A stretch of 14,775 nucleotides of DNA from Anaerolineae bacterium (GTDB lineage Bacteria > Chloroflexota > Anaerolineae > 4572-78 > NAK82). Under the pieces are notes generated by a model, which had not been told where the DNA came from, ran no database searches, and saw only the letters and a list, made by a program, of their open reading frames with translations. Of the stretch, positions 7,005 to 13,288 are shown piece after piece. A program made the position numbers and the translations under genes. The stretch is taken from positions 1 to 14,775 of the forward strand of contig JAUVRU010000013.1 of assembly GCA_030597485.1 (NCBI GenBank), given 5' to 3'. Positions within the stretch are counted from its first letter, which is position 1. Each line of letters starts with the position of its first letter.

Positions 7005-7106
7005 GAGGATCTCCAGAGACGTGAAGGCACCGCCCGGCGGCCAGGTGATCAGTGAGCGGGCCACCGTTCGCTGGCTGGTCAGCTCACACTTGTGGGAGAC
7101 TTTCTG

Positions 7107-7931
7107 TTGACGGATATCTTGTCCATCCTGTGGCGCCTTAACTGGATGAGCGTGATCGACATCCTGCTCGTATCCGTCATCTTCTTCTGGCTGTTCAGGC
7201 TAATTCGGGGAACTCAGGCAGTTCCCCTATTGCGTGGGCTGGTCATCGTTGGCGTCGCCGGCGTGGTGATCTCCACTGTCTTCCAGCTGACTGCCTTCAG
7301 TTGGTTGATTCGCATTTCATTGCCGGCCTTGCTGGTCGCCATCCCGGTCGTCTTCCAACCGGAGCTGCGCCGGATGCTGGAGCGGCTGGGGCGTGGCACC
7401 GGCGGCTTTTTCGGCACCCGATTTCGCGAAACAACCATCCGTTACGCCATAGAGGTCATCGCGCAAGCGTGCGCCCAGCTGGCGCGAGCCCGGCATGGGG
7501 CGCTGATCGTGATGGAGCGCGAGAGCGGATTGCAGTACATCATTGAGACAGGTGTGGCCATTGACGGTGAGATTTCTCGAGAGATGCTGCTCACCATCTT
7601 TTTTCCCCGCACGGCCCTGCACGACGGGGCTGTCATCGTGCGCGGAGATCGGATGCTGGCAGCCAGCTGTGTGCTGCCGCTCAGCACTGCCAACATAGGT
7701 GACCGGTACCTGGGCACACGACACCGGGCTGCCATCGGTGTAACCGAAAACAGCGATGCCATCGCCATCGTCGTCTCCGAAGAGACCGGCATCATCTCCA
7801 TCGCTCACGGCGGGCGGATCATCCGCCGCCTGGACGAGAACCGATTGGCTACAGTTCTGACCGCCTTCTTCCGACTCCAGATTGAGGACACGTGGCCCAA
7901 GTGGCTGCAGCGGTTGAGGCGGGCAACCTAA
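7107..7931 (+). CDS. cdaA: Diadenylate cyclase CdaA (c-di-AMP synthase)
   Basis: This enzyme condenses two ATP into cyclic di-AMP at the cytoplasmic membrane; the messenger controls potassium and osmotic balance and wall homeostasis in many bacteria. The 274-residue protein has three N-terminal transmembrane helices (about 16-33, 44-60, 66-83), the conserved F-Q-P-E-L-R-R and L-x-R-L-G-R-G linker, and a DAC domain. The catalytic motifs are D-G-A (173-175, in A-L-H-D-G-A-V-I-V) and R-H-R (205-207, in G-T-R-H-R-A-A-I-G). An in-frame GTG at 7092 is possible, but TTG 7107 fits better: GGGAG lies 8 nt before it, and the resulting N-terminus (TDILSILWRLNW-x-x-V-I-D-I-L-L-V) matches the usual CdaA start. 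cdaR starts 12 nt after the stop, so the two are co-transcribed. No glmM, the third gene of the Firmicute cluster, is present. Confidence 0.95.
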   Translation: MTDILSILWRLNWMSVIDILLVSVIFFWLFRLIRGTQAVPLLRGLVIVGVAGVVISTVFQLTAFSWLIRISLPALLVAIPVVFQPELRRMLERLGRGTGGFFGTRFRETTIRYAIEVIAQACAQLARARHGALIVMERESGLQYIIETGVAIDGEISREMLLTIFFPRTALHDGAVIVRGDRMLAASCVLPLSTANIGDRYLGTRHRAAIGVTENSDAIAIVVSEETGIISIAHGGRIIRRLDENRLATVLTAFFRLQIEDTWPKWLQRLRRAT

Positions 7932-7943
7932 AGAGGTGTGGTT

Positions 7944-9308
7944 GTGTTGAGACGGTTGACACAGAGTGTGAGCACCCTCATCCTCTCCATCATTTTGGCC
8001 AGCATGGTGTGGTTCGTGGCGGTGCGCGAGCAGAATCCACCGGTCGAAGCTGACTATGCGCCCAGCATCCCACTGGAGGTCGCCGGGATACCGCCCGGCA
8101 CGGTGATCTTCGGCGATTTGCCTGAGCGCACCACACTGCGCCTGCAGGCTCCCCAATCTAGCTGGGACCAACTGTCACCAACCAAGTTCCGGGCATGGAT
8201 CGATCTGGAGAATCTGACCCCGGGGCTGCACGATGTGCCCGTGCAGGTGGAAGTATCCGATCAAGCCGTCATCGTCGTCGAGAAACGGCCCCGCACGGTT
8301 AACATCCGTCTCGAGCCTCTGGCCGAAGCCCAGGTACCTATCGAGGTCGAAGTGGTGGACAGTGCGCCCGTCGGCTACATCGCCCGCACCCCTATCGTCA
8401 CGCCCATCACAGCCACCGTCAGCGGGCCAGCGTCGACTGTTGATCAGGTGAACGAGGTGGTGGCCGAGGTGTACCTGCGAGGCGCCAAAGACACTATCAG
8501 CCGTTCGGTTGATCTATCAGCACGCAACACCAACGGGGACCAGATCAACCGGGTGATCATTGAGCCGGCGGAGGCTGACATCACCATACCGATCAACCAA
8601 CGCTTTGGCTATCGAGACGTGGCAGTGCGCGTGGTCATTGTCGGTGAGGTAGCCCCCGGCTATTGGATCAACAACATCACTGTCGATCCACCCACCGTGA
8701 CCGCGGTTGGCGGGCCGTCGGCCCTCAACAACCTTCCGGGTTTCGTTGAGACCTTCCCAGTCGACGTCAGCGACACCACCGACGACATCACTGAACGGGT
8801 GGCGCACAATCTGCCGGCGGGGGTGTCGGTGGTGCAGCCAGAAACGGGAGAGAATGGGAATCCCGGCGGCGTGCAGGTAAACATCGAGGTGGCTGCCGTT
8901 GAGGGTGGACAGACAGTACAGCGAGAGGTGACGTTCCAAGGGCTGGACGAGACCATGTGGGCGGTCGCCCATCCGGCACAAGTGGACGTGATTCTATCCG
9001 GGCCTCTGCCCCGATTACAGGCACTGACCCTTCAGGATGTGACGGTCATTGCCGACCTCTTTGGCTTGGGAGTGGGTGTACACAAAGTCAAGCCAACAAT
9101 CGTGGCGCCCGAAACCCTGCGCGTGCAGAGTGTGCTGCCCGACACAGTGGAGGTGGAGATAAGCGCCAAGGCCTCCCCCAGTCCGTCACCTACCCAAACC
9201 GCCACTGCTACCAGACCGGCGTTGACGGCGACCGTTACGATCACGACCACCAAGATGCCAACCCACACCGAAACAACCGCCGGCACCCCAGCACCGGGCC
9301 AGGAATGA
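7944..9308 (+). CDS. cdaR: YbbR-domain protein, CdaR-like regulator of CdaA
   Basis: CdaR proteins are membrane-anchored and modulate CdaA from the outside. This 454-residue protein has a single N-terminal transmembrane anchor (about 10-27, L-I-L-S-I-I-L-A-S-M-V-W-F-V-A-V), then the characteristic R-E-Q-N-P near residue 29. Four YbbR-like beta-rich repeats follow at about 38-125, 130-220, 225-315 and 325-408; repeats 2 and 3 show the A-P-V-G-Y/A-P-G-Y-W pattern and repeated V-x-G-P segments. The last 45 residues are a Thr/Ser/Pro-rich tail (S-P-S-P-T-Q-T-A-T-A-T), probably an extended extracytoplasmic stretch and not typical of Firmicute CdaR. GTG 7944 is chosen over GTG 7938 because AGAGG (7932-7936) is then 7 nt upstream. 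Coupled closely to cdaA. Confidence 0.9.
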   Translation: MLRRLTQSVSTLILSIILASMVWFVAVREQNPPVEADYAPSIPLEVAGIPPGTVIFGDLPERTTLRLQAPQSSWDQLSPTKFRAWIDLENLTPGLHDVPVQVEVSDQAVIVVEKRPRTVNIRLEPLAEAQVPIEVEVVDSAPVGYIARTPIVTPITATVSGPASTVDQVNEVVAEVYLRGAKDTISRSVDLSARNTNGDQINRVIIEPAEADITIPINQRFGYRDVAVRVVIVGEVAPGYWINNITVDPPTVTAVGGPSALNNLPGFVETFPVDVSDTTDDITERVAHNLPAGVSVVQPETGENGNPGGVQVNIEVAAVEGGQTVQREVTFQGLDETMWAVAHPAQVDVILSGPLPRLQALTLQDVTVIADLFGLGVGVHKVKPTIVAPETLRVQSVLPDTVEVEISAKASPSPSPTQTATATRPALTATVTITTTKMPTHTETTAGTPAPGQE

Positions 9309-9345
9309 CCTTCGGCGCATCGGGTCACACCGCTGAGCTTATTGG

Positions 9346-10086
9346 CTACCGGCCGAAAGCAAGACGAATGATGAGGCGAGCTGGGAAACCAAACTGCTCC
9401 ATCAACGCTTGTGTCTGTGCCACCGGGTATGGAGCTCGGCGTGGCTCGAACGTGAGGCTATCCGTATCGAGGATTCCGTAGCTGGCCCGCGGGTCCCCAT
9501 CGCGCGGTTGCCCCACGCTGCCGGGATTGATGATGAGCCTGGAATCAGGCAGTACCTGCGGGCCGCTGTTGAATGCAGGAAGGCGGGCTTCGCATGTGCT
9601 TTCATTGCCGTCACCTTCATCGAAGATGACCGGGGCGTGGGTATGCCCCACCAGGCAATAGCGGGTGTCGAAATGGTCGAAGTTCGCTTGCGCCACCTGA
9701 GGATGCAGGACGTATTCCCAGATCGGATGGCGGGGGCTACCGTGGACTAGCGTGAAGTGCTCCTCCGTGACGGTGCTGACCTCCAACTCATCCAGGACTT
9801 GCATGTTCCCCTTGGATAGGACACTCTGCGTCCACAGCAGCACGTGGCGTGCATCGGGGTTGAAGCTGCCCGCATCCAGTCTGCCCAACGTAGCCCAATC
9901 GTGATTCCCCGCGATGGCCAGGCAGTTCAGGTCACCCAGCTGTTCAACACACTCGTTGGGATGGGGCCCGTAGCCCACCACGTCGCCCAAGAACCAGACA
10001 TCATCGTACGTCCCCTCACAGTCCCTGAGGACGGCCTGAAGCGCGAACAGGTTGGCGTGAATGTCAGAAATGATGAGGTGACGCAT
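9346..10086 (-). CDS. Calcineurin-like metallophosphoesterase (YfcE/MJ0936-type)
   Basis: This is a cytoplasmic metal-dependent phosphodiesterase or phosphatase of 246 residues whose substrate cannot be read from sequence. All metal-binding motifs are present: D-x-H (8-10, in S-D-I-H-A-N), G-D (34-35, followed by V-V-G-Y-G-P), G-N-H-D (60-63), V-H-G-S-P (114-118) and G-H-T-H (147-150). A late I-N-P-G-S-V-G-Q-P-R segment is also typical of this subfamily. ATG 10086 is chosen because it begins the conserved M-R-x-L-x-x-S-D-I-H-x-N strand; an upstream GTG (10122) lacks a usable ribosome site. It is convergent with cdaR (37 nt apart), with no obvious terminator between them, and stands alone. A role in nucleotide signalling next to cdaA is possible but not shown. 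Confidence 0.93.
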   Translation of the reverse strand: MRHLIISDIHANLFALQAVLRDCEGTYDDVWFLGDVVGYGPHPNECVEQLGDLNCLAIAGNHDWATLGRLDAGSFNPDARHVLLWTQSVLSKGNMQVLDELEVSTVTEEHFTLVHGSPRHPIWEYVLHPQVAQANFDHFDTRYCLVGHTHAPVIFDEGDGNESTCEARLPAFNSGPQVLPDSRLIINPGSVGQPRDGDPRASYGILDTDSLTFEPRRAPYPVAQTQALMEQFGFPARLIIRLAFGR

Positions 10087-10435
10087 CAAGATCCCCGGCA
10101 CAGCTTTCTCTATGGTGGTCACACCTTATGGATAAGTGAGTCAAACATCGCACCAATTCGCCGAGGGCACGCACGTGGTGCTGCACCGGCTGGCAGGTTT
10201 CGGACACCGCCGGCCCGCTTCCGCCTTGGGGAAGCCCGGGGCAATTGCCTGGTCCGGCTGACGTGCAACAGGTATCTCTCTCAGCGATACCAAAGTCGAC
10301 CCTTGCGGCCGCTCCGGAACGGGTCCAGCCACAATCCGCCATAATATACCATGGAACCGGAAGGCAGGCCAGGAACGGAAGCGCAGACAGTGCGTTTGGA
10401 ATCATTGGGGAGTTTCAAGTGGCCAGGGTGAGTCT

Positions 10436-10546
10436 GGGACAAGGACTCCCGAAGTTCACCCGCACTGACGGGCTTTTCTGCCAAATCTGGTCTCAGGTCA
10501 GCCAGGATGGACGCAGGCAAACACCAAGCCCTCGAAAATCTGGGCA
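10436..10546 (+). repeat. Dispersed intergenic repeat, copy B (upstream of tsaE)
   Basis: This is the partner of 1049-1160 in the same orientation, with 56 of 82 ungapped positions identical by eye and a further gapped stretch (AATCTGGG-A near 10537). Both copies lie in the 5' region of a rightward housekeeping gene, ending 83 nt (copy A) and 63 nt (copy B) before the -10 box of that gene. The first differences between copies in the P-A-S-I-L-A-D segment fall at third codon positions of the minus frame, a hint of past coding constraint on that strand, but no start or ribosome site supports a current gene. Confidence 0.6.
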
Positions 10547-10585
10547 TTCCCTCAGATTGCGAACGTACTCCAAACACCCCGGAGC

Positions 10586-10615
10586 TTTCCCAAATCCGTC
10601 GTACCGGGGTATAAT
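10586..10615 (+). promoter_or_regulatory. Promoter of the tsaE-tsaB-rimI-udg operon
   Basis: A consensus -10 box TATAAT (10610-10615) is preceded, 17 nt upstream, by TTCCCA (10587-10592), a 4/6 match to the -35 consensus. Predicted start is near 10622, giving a leader of about 25 nt with GGAGGG (10638-10643) before the GTG start of tsaE. Confidence 0.7.
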
Positions 10616-10647
10616 GCCCCTACGGACACAAGACCCCGGAGGGTTGG

Positions 10648-11151
10648 GTGGCTTCGATCTTCGATCAACAAACCATTGACTTCATCAGCCACAGCGAGGC
10701 GCAAACCCGTCGCTTCGGAGCACGACTGGGTGAATTGCTCAAGGGGGACGAAATCATCGCCCTAGAGGGGATACTGGGCACCGGCAAGACCCGGTGGGTG
10801 CAGGGCGTGGCATATGGACTGCAAGTGGAGGATCACATCACCAGCCCCACCTATACCATCGTGAATGAGTACCACGGTCGCGTGACCCTGTATCACATAG
10901 ACCTGTATCGAGTCAGCCACGTGAGTGAAGCGATGGACGTCGGCCTGGGCGACTACTTATATGGCGATGGGGTATGCGTCATCGAATGGGCAGATCGCGT
11001 CGCAGAGGTCTTGCCACCCGATCACCTCTGGATCACGTTTCACCATCTGGACGAGACCAAACGCCGTATCACAATTCGGGCGGTGGGCGAATATCATAGG
11101 AATCTACTCAAAGAGTTCCAACATCTTACCTTTGCCGCGCGCGGCATCTGA
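10648..11151 (+). CDS. tsaE: tRNA t6A biosynthesis ATPase TsaE
   Basis: TsaE is the P-loop ATPase that helps TsaB-TsaD place threonylcarbamoyl on A37 of ANN-reading tRNAs. The 167-residue protein is of usual length. It has a Walker A motif G-I-L-G-T-G-K-T (41-48; most family members read G-D-L-G-A-G-K-T, so two positions differ while the Lys-Thr are kept). It also has T-S-P-T-Y, the H-I-D-L-Y-R motif and I-E-W-A-D, all TsaE signatures. GTG 10648 is supported by GGAGGG 4 nt upstream. The last codons contain a 12-bp all-GC palindrome (GCCGCGCGCGGC, 11134-11145). tsaB follows after 6 nt. TsaD and TsaC are not in the window. Confidence 0.95.
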   Translation: MASIFDQQTIDFISHSEAQTRRFGARLGELLKGDEIIALEGILGTGKTRWVQGVAYGLQVEDHITSPTYTIVNEYHGRVTLYHIDLYRVSHVSEAMDVGLGDYLYGDGVCVIEWADRVAEVLPPDHLWITFHHLDETKRRITIRAVGEYHRNLLKEFQHLTFAARGI

Positions 11152-11157
11152 CAGATC

Positions 11158-11859
11158 ATGTTGCTAGCCATTGATACTGCCACCAATTTCGCTGGCCTTG
11201 CTCTCTGGGGTGAGGGCCAGGTATGGGCCGAGGAGACCTGGCGCTCGGTCATGGCCCACAGCGTGGAGCTGGTGCCACGTATTCACCGTATGCTGAACAC
11301 CCACCAGGTTGCAGTCGAATCGCTGTCAGGAATCGCGGTGTCACTGGGGCCCGGCTCTTTCACCGGCCTGCGCATTGGCTTTGCAGCAGCAAAAGGCATG
11401 GCACTACCACATCGACTGCCTCTCATCGGCATCGCCACCCTAGACGCGGTAGCCTATCCCTTTCAAAACCCCGACCAGCCGGTGTGGGCCATCATCCAAG
11501 CCGGACGGAGACGGATTGGCGTCGCTTGCTACCACCAGGCTGATGATCTTTGGACGCAGGTGGTGTCGCCGACGCTCACCACCGTTGACGGATTGTGCCA
11601 GATGGCGACAGTGCCAGCCACATTCGTGGGGGAAATCGATGACGACGCCGCTACCCACCTGAAGACACAGTTAGGCTCAGGAGCCATCATCCCGTCACCG
11701 GCCTTGAGGTTGCGGCGCGCTGCTTGTCTGGCCGAACTGGCCGCCGTCAGATTGGCCGCCAACGATGTGGATGACCTGGCAGGCCTGATGCCAATGTACC
11801 TGCAAACTCCTGAGGGCAAGCCATTGGCTACTGTTGGTGACACTCCCGACCAGCGGTGA
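11158..11859 (+). CDS. tsaB: tRNA t6A biosynthesis protein TsaB
   Basis: TsaB is the inactive ASKHA-fold partner of TsaD in t6A37 formation. The protein has 233 residues. The N-terminus L-A-I-D-T-A-T-x-x-x-x-L-A-L and the S-L-G-P-G-S-F-T-G-L-R-I-G segment (about residues 61-73), followed by A-A-K-G-M-A, are family hallmarks. The C-terminal half is more variable, as is usual. There is little Shine-Dalgarno sequence before ATG 11158, and with only 6 nt after the tsaE stop, translation is probably coupled to tsaE. Its TGA overlaps the GTG of rimI (GTGA). Confidence 0.94.
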   Translation: MLLAIDTATNFAGLALWGEGQVWAEETWRSVMAHSVELVPRIHRMLNTHQVAVESLSGIAVSLGPGSFTGLRIGFAAAKGMALPHRLPLIGIATLDAVAYPFQNPDQPVWAIIQAGRRRIGVACYHQADDLWTQVVSPTLTTVDGLCQMATVPATFVGEIDDDAATHLKTQLGSGAIIPSPALRLRRAACLAELAAVRLAANDVDDLAGLMPMYLQTPEGKPLATVGDTPDQR

Positions 11860-12509
11860 GAACTAAGCAAATGTATCTGGGACACATCCCCCTGGTTGTG
11901 AAACCAATGCAGGTCGCCCACATACCGGCGGTGGCGAGCATCGAGCGGGAATCTTTCACGATGCCCTGGCCCGACACAGCCTACCGCCACGAGTTGACCC
12001 AGAATGAGACGGCTCATTACTATGTGCTCGGCCCACAGAGGTCTCATCCTACGCTGGCGGACGCCTCAACCTGGCACCGGCTCAGACAGATGCTATGGTT
12101 TCGACCAGGCGCCGACAGTGACGAAGTGTGGGGCTATGCGGGCTTTTGGATGATGGTTGACGAGGCGCACATTAGCACACTGGCTGTGAGGCACGACATG
12201 CGCCAGCGTGGCCTGGGACAGTGTCTGCTGCTCACGCTCCTTGACGAAGCACGCAATCTCGAGACAGTCCGGGCCACGCTTGAGGTGCGCATCTCGAACT
12301 GTGCGGCCCAGGCTCTGTACGCCAAGTACGGGTTTGAAGAGGTCGGCCGGCGCAAAGGCTACTACCCGGACAACGGAGAAGACGCGCTGCTGTTGACGAC
12401 ACCGGATTTCTCCTCGGTCGCTTTTTGGAACACGGTAGATGCCTCCCGATCCAGACTGCTGGAACGGCTGGGCCAAGCATCGGTGGCGAGAGTGTTGCCA
12501 GCCAACTGA
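11856..12509 (+). CDS. rimI: GNAT N-acetyltransferase, RimI-like (with insertion and C-terminal extension)
   Basis: RimI acetylates the N-terminal amine of ribosomal protein S18 using acetyl-CoA; it commonly neighbours tsaB. The GNAT fold is clear: I-x-x-I-E-R-E-S-F-x-x-P-W near residues 29-41, the acetyl-CoA loop R-Q-R-G-L-G, then L-E-V-R-x-S-N-x-x-A-Q-x-L-Y-x-K-Y-G-F and G-R-R-K-G-Y-Y. At 217 residues it is far longer than the usual 145-160. About 35 extra residues (Q-R-S-H-P-T ... P-G-A-D-S) lie between the first strands, and about 45 follow the core. The GTG at 11856 overlaps the tsaB stop; ATG 11871 is an alternative. Substrate assignment to S18 is inferred from family and context; a generic GNAT role cannot be excluded. 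Confidence 0.85.
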   Translation: MRTKQMYLGHIPLVVKPMQVAHIPAVASIERESFTMPWPDTAYRHELTQNETAHYYVLGPQRSHPTLADASTWHRLRQMLWFRPGADSDEVWGYAGFWMMVDEAHISTLAVRHDMRQRGLGQCLLLTLLDEARNLETVRATLEVRISNCAAQALYAKYGFEEVGRRKGYYPDNGEDALLLTTPDFSSVAFWNTVDASRSRLLERLGQASVARVLPAN

Positions 12510-12621
12510 ACCAGTATCGCGTACCAGGGCGGGAAGGCTCAATGGGCGAACTGAGCGTTCTCCGGGGAGCGGTGCCAGAATGACCGAGACATCGATTGAA
12601 TGCCAAAAAAGGAAAACACGA

Positions 12622-13239
12622 ATGATCGACATCAGCCAGATGACGCTTGAGCAACTTGAGAGCACGATAGAGTCATGCGCCCTGTGCCCGCTGCACTCTG
12701 GACGTAACCACGCCGTGCCCGGCGAAGGCCCGGCCCGGGCTGACATCATGTTCATTGGGGAAGGACCCGGCTTTCACGAAGACCGCCAGGGGCGGCCCTT
12801 TGTGGGAGCTGCTGGAAAGTTCTTGGAAGAGCTGCTGGCCAACATCAGCATGACGCGTGAGCAAGTCTATATCGCCAACGTGATCAAATGTCGCGCACCT
12901 GGTAACCGGGATCCCCAGCCCGAGGAGCTGACAGCGTGCAAACCCTACCTGGACCGCCAGATTGAGATCATCCAGCCCAAAGTCATCGTCACGCTGGGCC
13001 GTTTCTCAATGTACCGGTATTTCCCCGGCCAGTCAATCAGCAAGATCCATGGTCAGCCCAGACAAGCTGGCAATGTGCTGGTTGTTCCCATGTTCCATCC
13101 GGCAGCCGCCCTACATCAACCCAAGTGGCGACCGCTGATCGAGGCCGATTTCCAGAAACTCCCGCAGCTTGTGGCTAAGATGGAACAGTCCGGGCCAATA
13201 GAACCTGAACCTAAGGCTCAACAGTTGAGCCTCTTTTGA
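12622..13239 (+). CDS. udg: Family 4 uracil-DNA glycosylase (iron-sulfur)
   Basis: This enzyme removes uracil from DNA, starting base-excision repair after cytosine deamination or dUTP misincorporation. The 205-residue protein has the four Cys that hold a 4Fe-4S cluster: Cys19, Cys22, Cys90 (K-C-R-A-P-G-N-R-D-P) and Cys106 (T-A-C-K-P-Y-L). The uracil-pocket motif is G-E-G-P-G-x-x-E-D-R-Q-G-R-P-F-V-G (46-62), and H-P-A-A-A-L is the late DNA-binding motif. The ATG at 12622 (AAGGA 8 nt upstream) fits the family N-terminus. In-frame starts at 12580 or further upstream add residues with no family likeness. It is the last gene of the tsaE operon, 112 nt after rimI, and ends inside an intrinsic terminator. 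Confidence 0.94.
   Translation: MIDISQMTLEQLESTIESCALCPLHSGRNHAVPGEGPARADIMFIGEGPGFHEDRQGRPFVGAAGKFLEELLANISMTREQVYIANVIKCRAPGNRDPQPEELTACKPYLDRQIEIIQPKVIVTLGRFSMYRYFPGQSISKIHGQPRQAGNVLVVPMFHPAAALHQPKWRPLIEADFQKLPQLVAKMEQSGPIEPEPKAQQLSLF
13214..13237 (+). terminator. Intrinsic terminator nested in the end of udg
   Basis: AGGCTCAA (13214-13221) pairs perfectly with TTGAGCCT (13225-13232) around a CAG loop and is followed at once by CTTTT. The hairpin encodes the last residues of udg (K-A-Q-Q-L-S-L-F), and the T-run abuts the TGA stop. It should end the tsaE-tsaB-rimI-udg transcript, so rnj needs its own promoter or depends on read-through. Confidence 0.85.
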
Positions 13240-13263
13240 CCGACGGGGGGATTTGCCCCTTCC

Positions 13264-13281
13264 AGTCTAGACTCAAGGAGG
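13264..13281 (+). promoter_or_regulatory. Ribosome binding site of rnj with adjoining 10-bp palindrome
   Basis: AAGGAGG at 13275-13281 lies 7 nt before TTG 13289 and decides that start. Directly upstream is the perfect palindrome AGTCTAGACT (13264-13273). No good -35/-10 pair is visible between the udg terminator and this point. Confidence 0.65.
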
Positions 13282-13288
13282 GACTTCA

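Larger units (their letters stand above)
10087..10647. other. Intergenic region between divergent metallophosphoesterase and tsaE genes
   Basis: I find no convincing gene in this stretch of about 560 nt. Left half: an inverted repeat GGTATC (10271-10276) / GATACC (10286-10291), a GCTTCC/GGAAGC pair near 10220-10236, and on the minus strand an extended -10-like TGGTATATT at 10351-10343 that could serve the metallophosphoesterase gene. Its -35 is poor, so this is tentative. Right half: the second copy of the dispersed repeat (10436-10546), then the tsaE promoter. Frames open on both strands here show no family signature. Confidence 0.5.

Noticed and set aside
6929..7106. c-di-AMP (ydaO) riboswitch before cdaA
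   Set aside because: No recognisable conserved ydaO core; only a simple inverted repeat is present.
6955..7110. Small plus-strand ORF of 51 codons between the TPR gene and cdaA
   Set aside because: It has no ribosome binding site, an unremarkable sequence, and overlaps the cdaA start; chance ORF at this GC content.
7317..8171. Minus-strand open frame of 284 codons
   Set aside because: It is a shadow of cdaA and the start of cdaR, both supported by catalytic or domain motifs; no ribosome site or family likeness.
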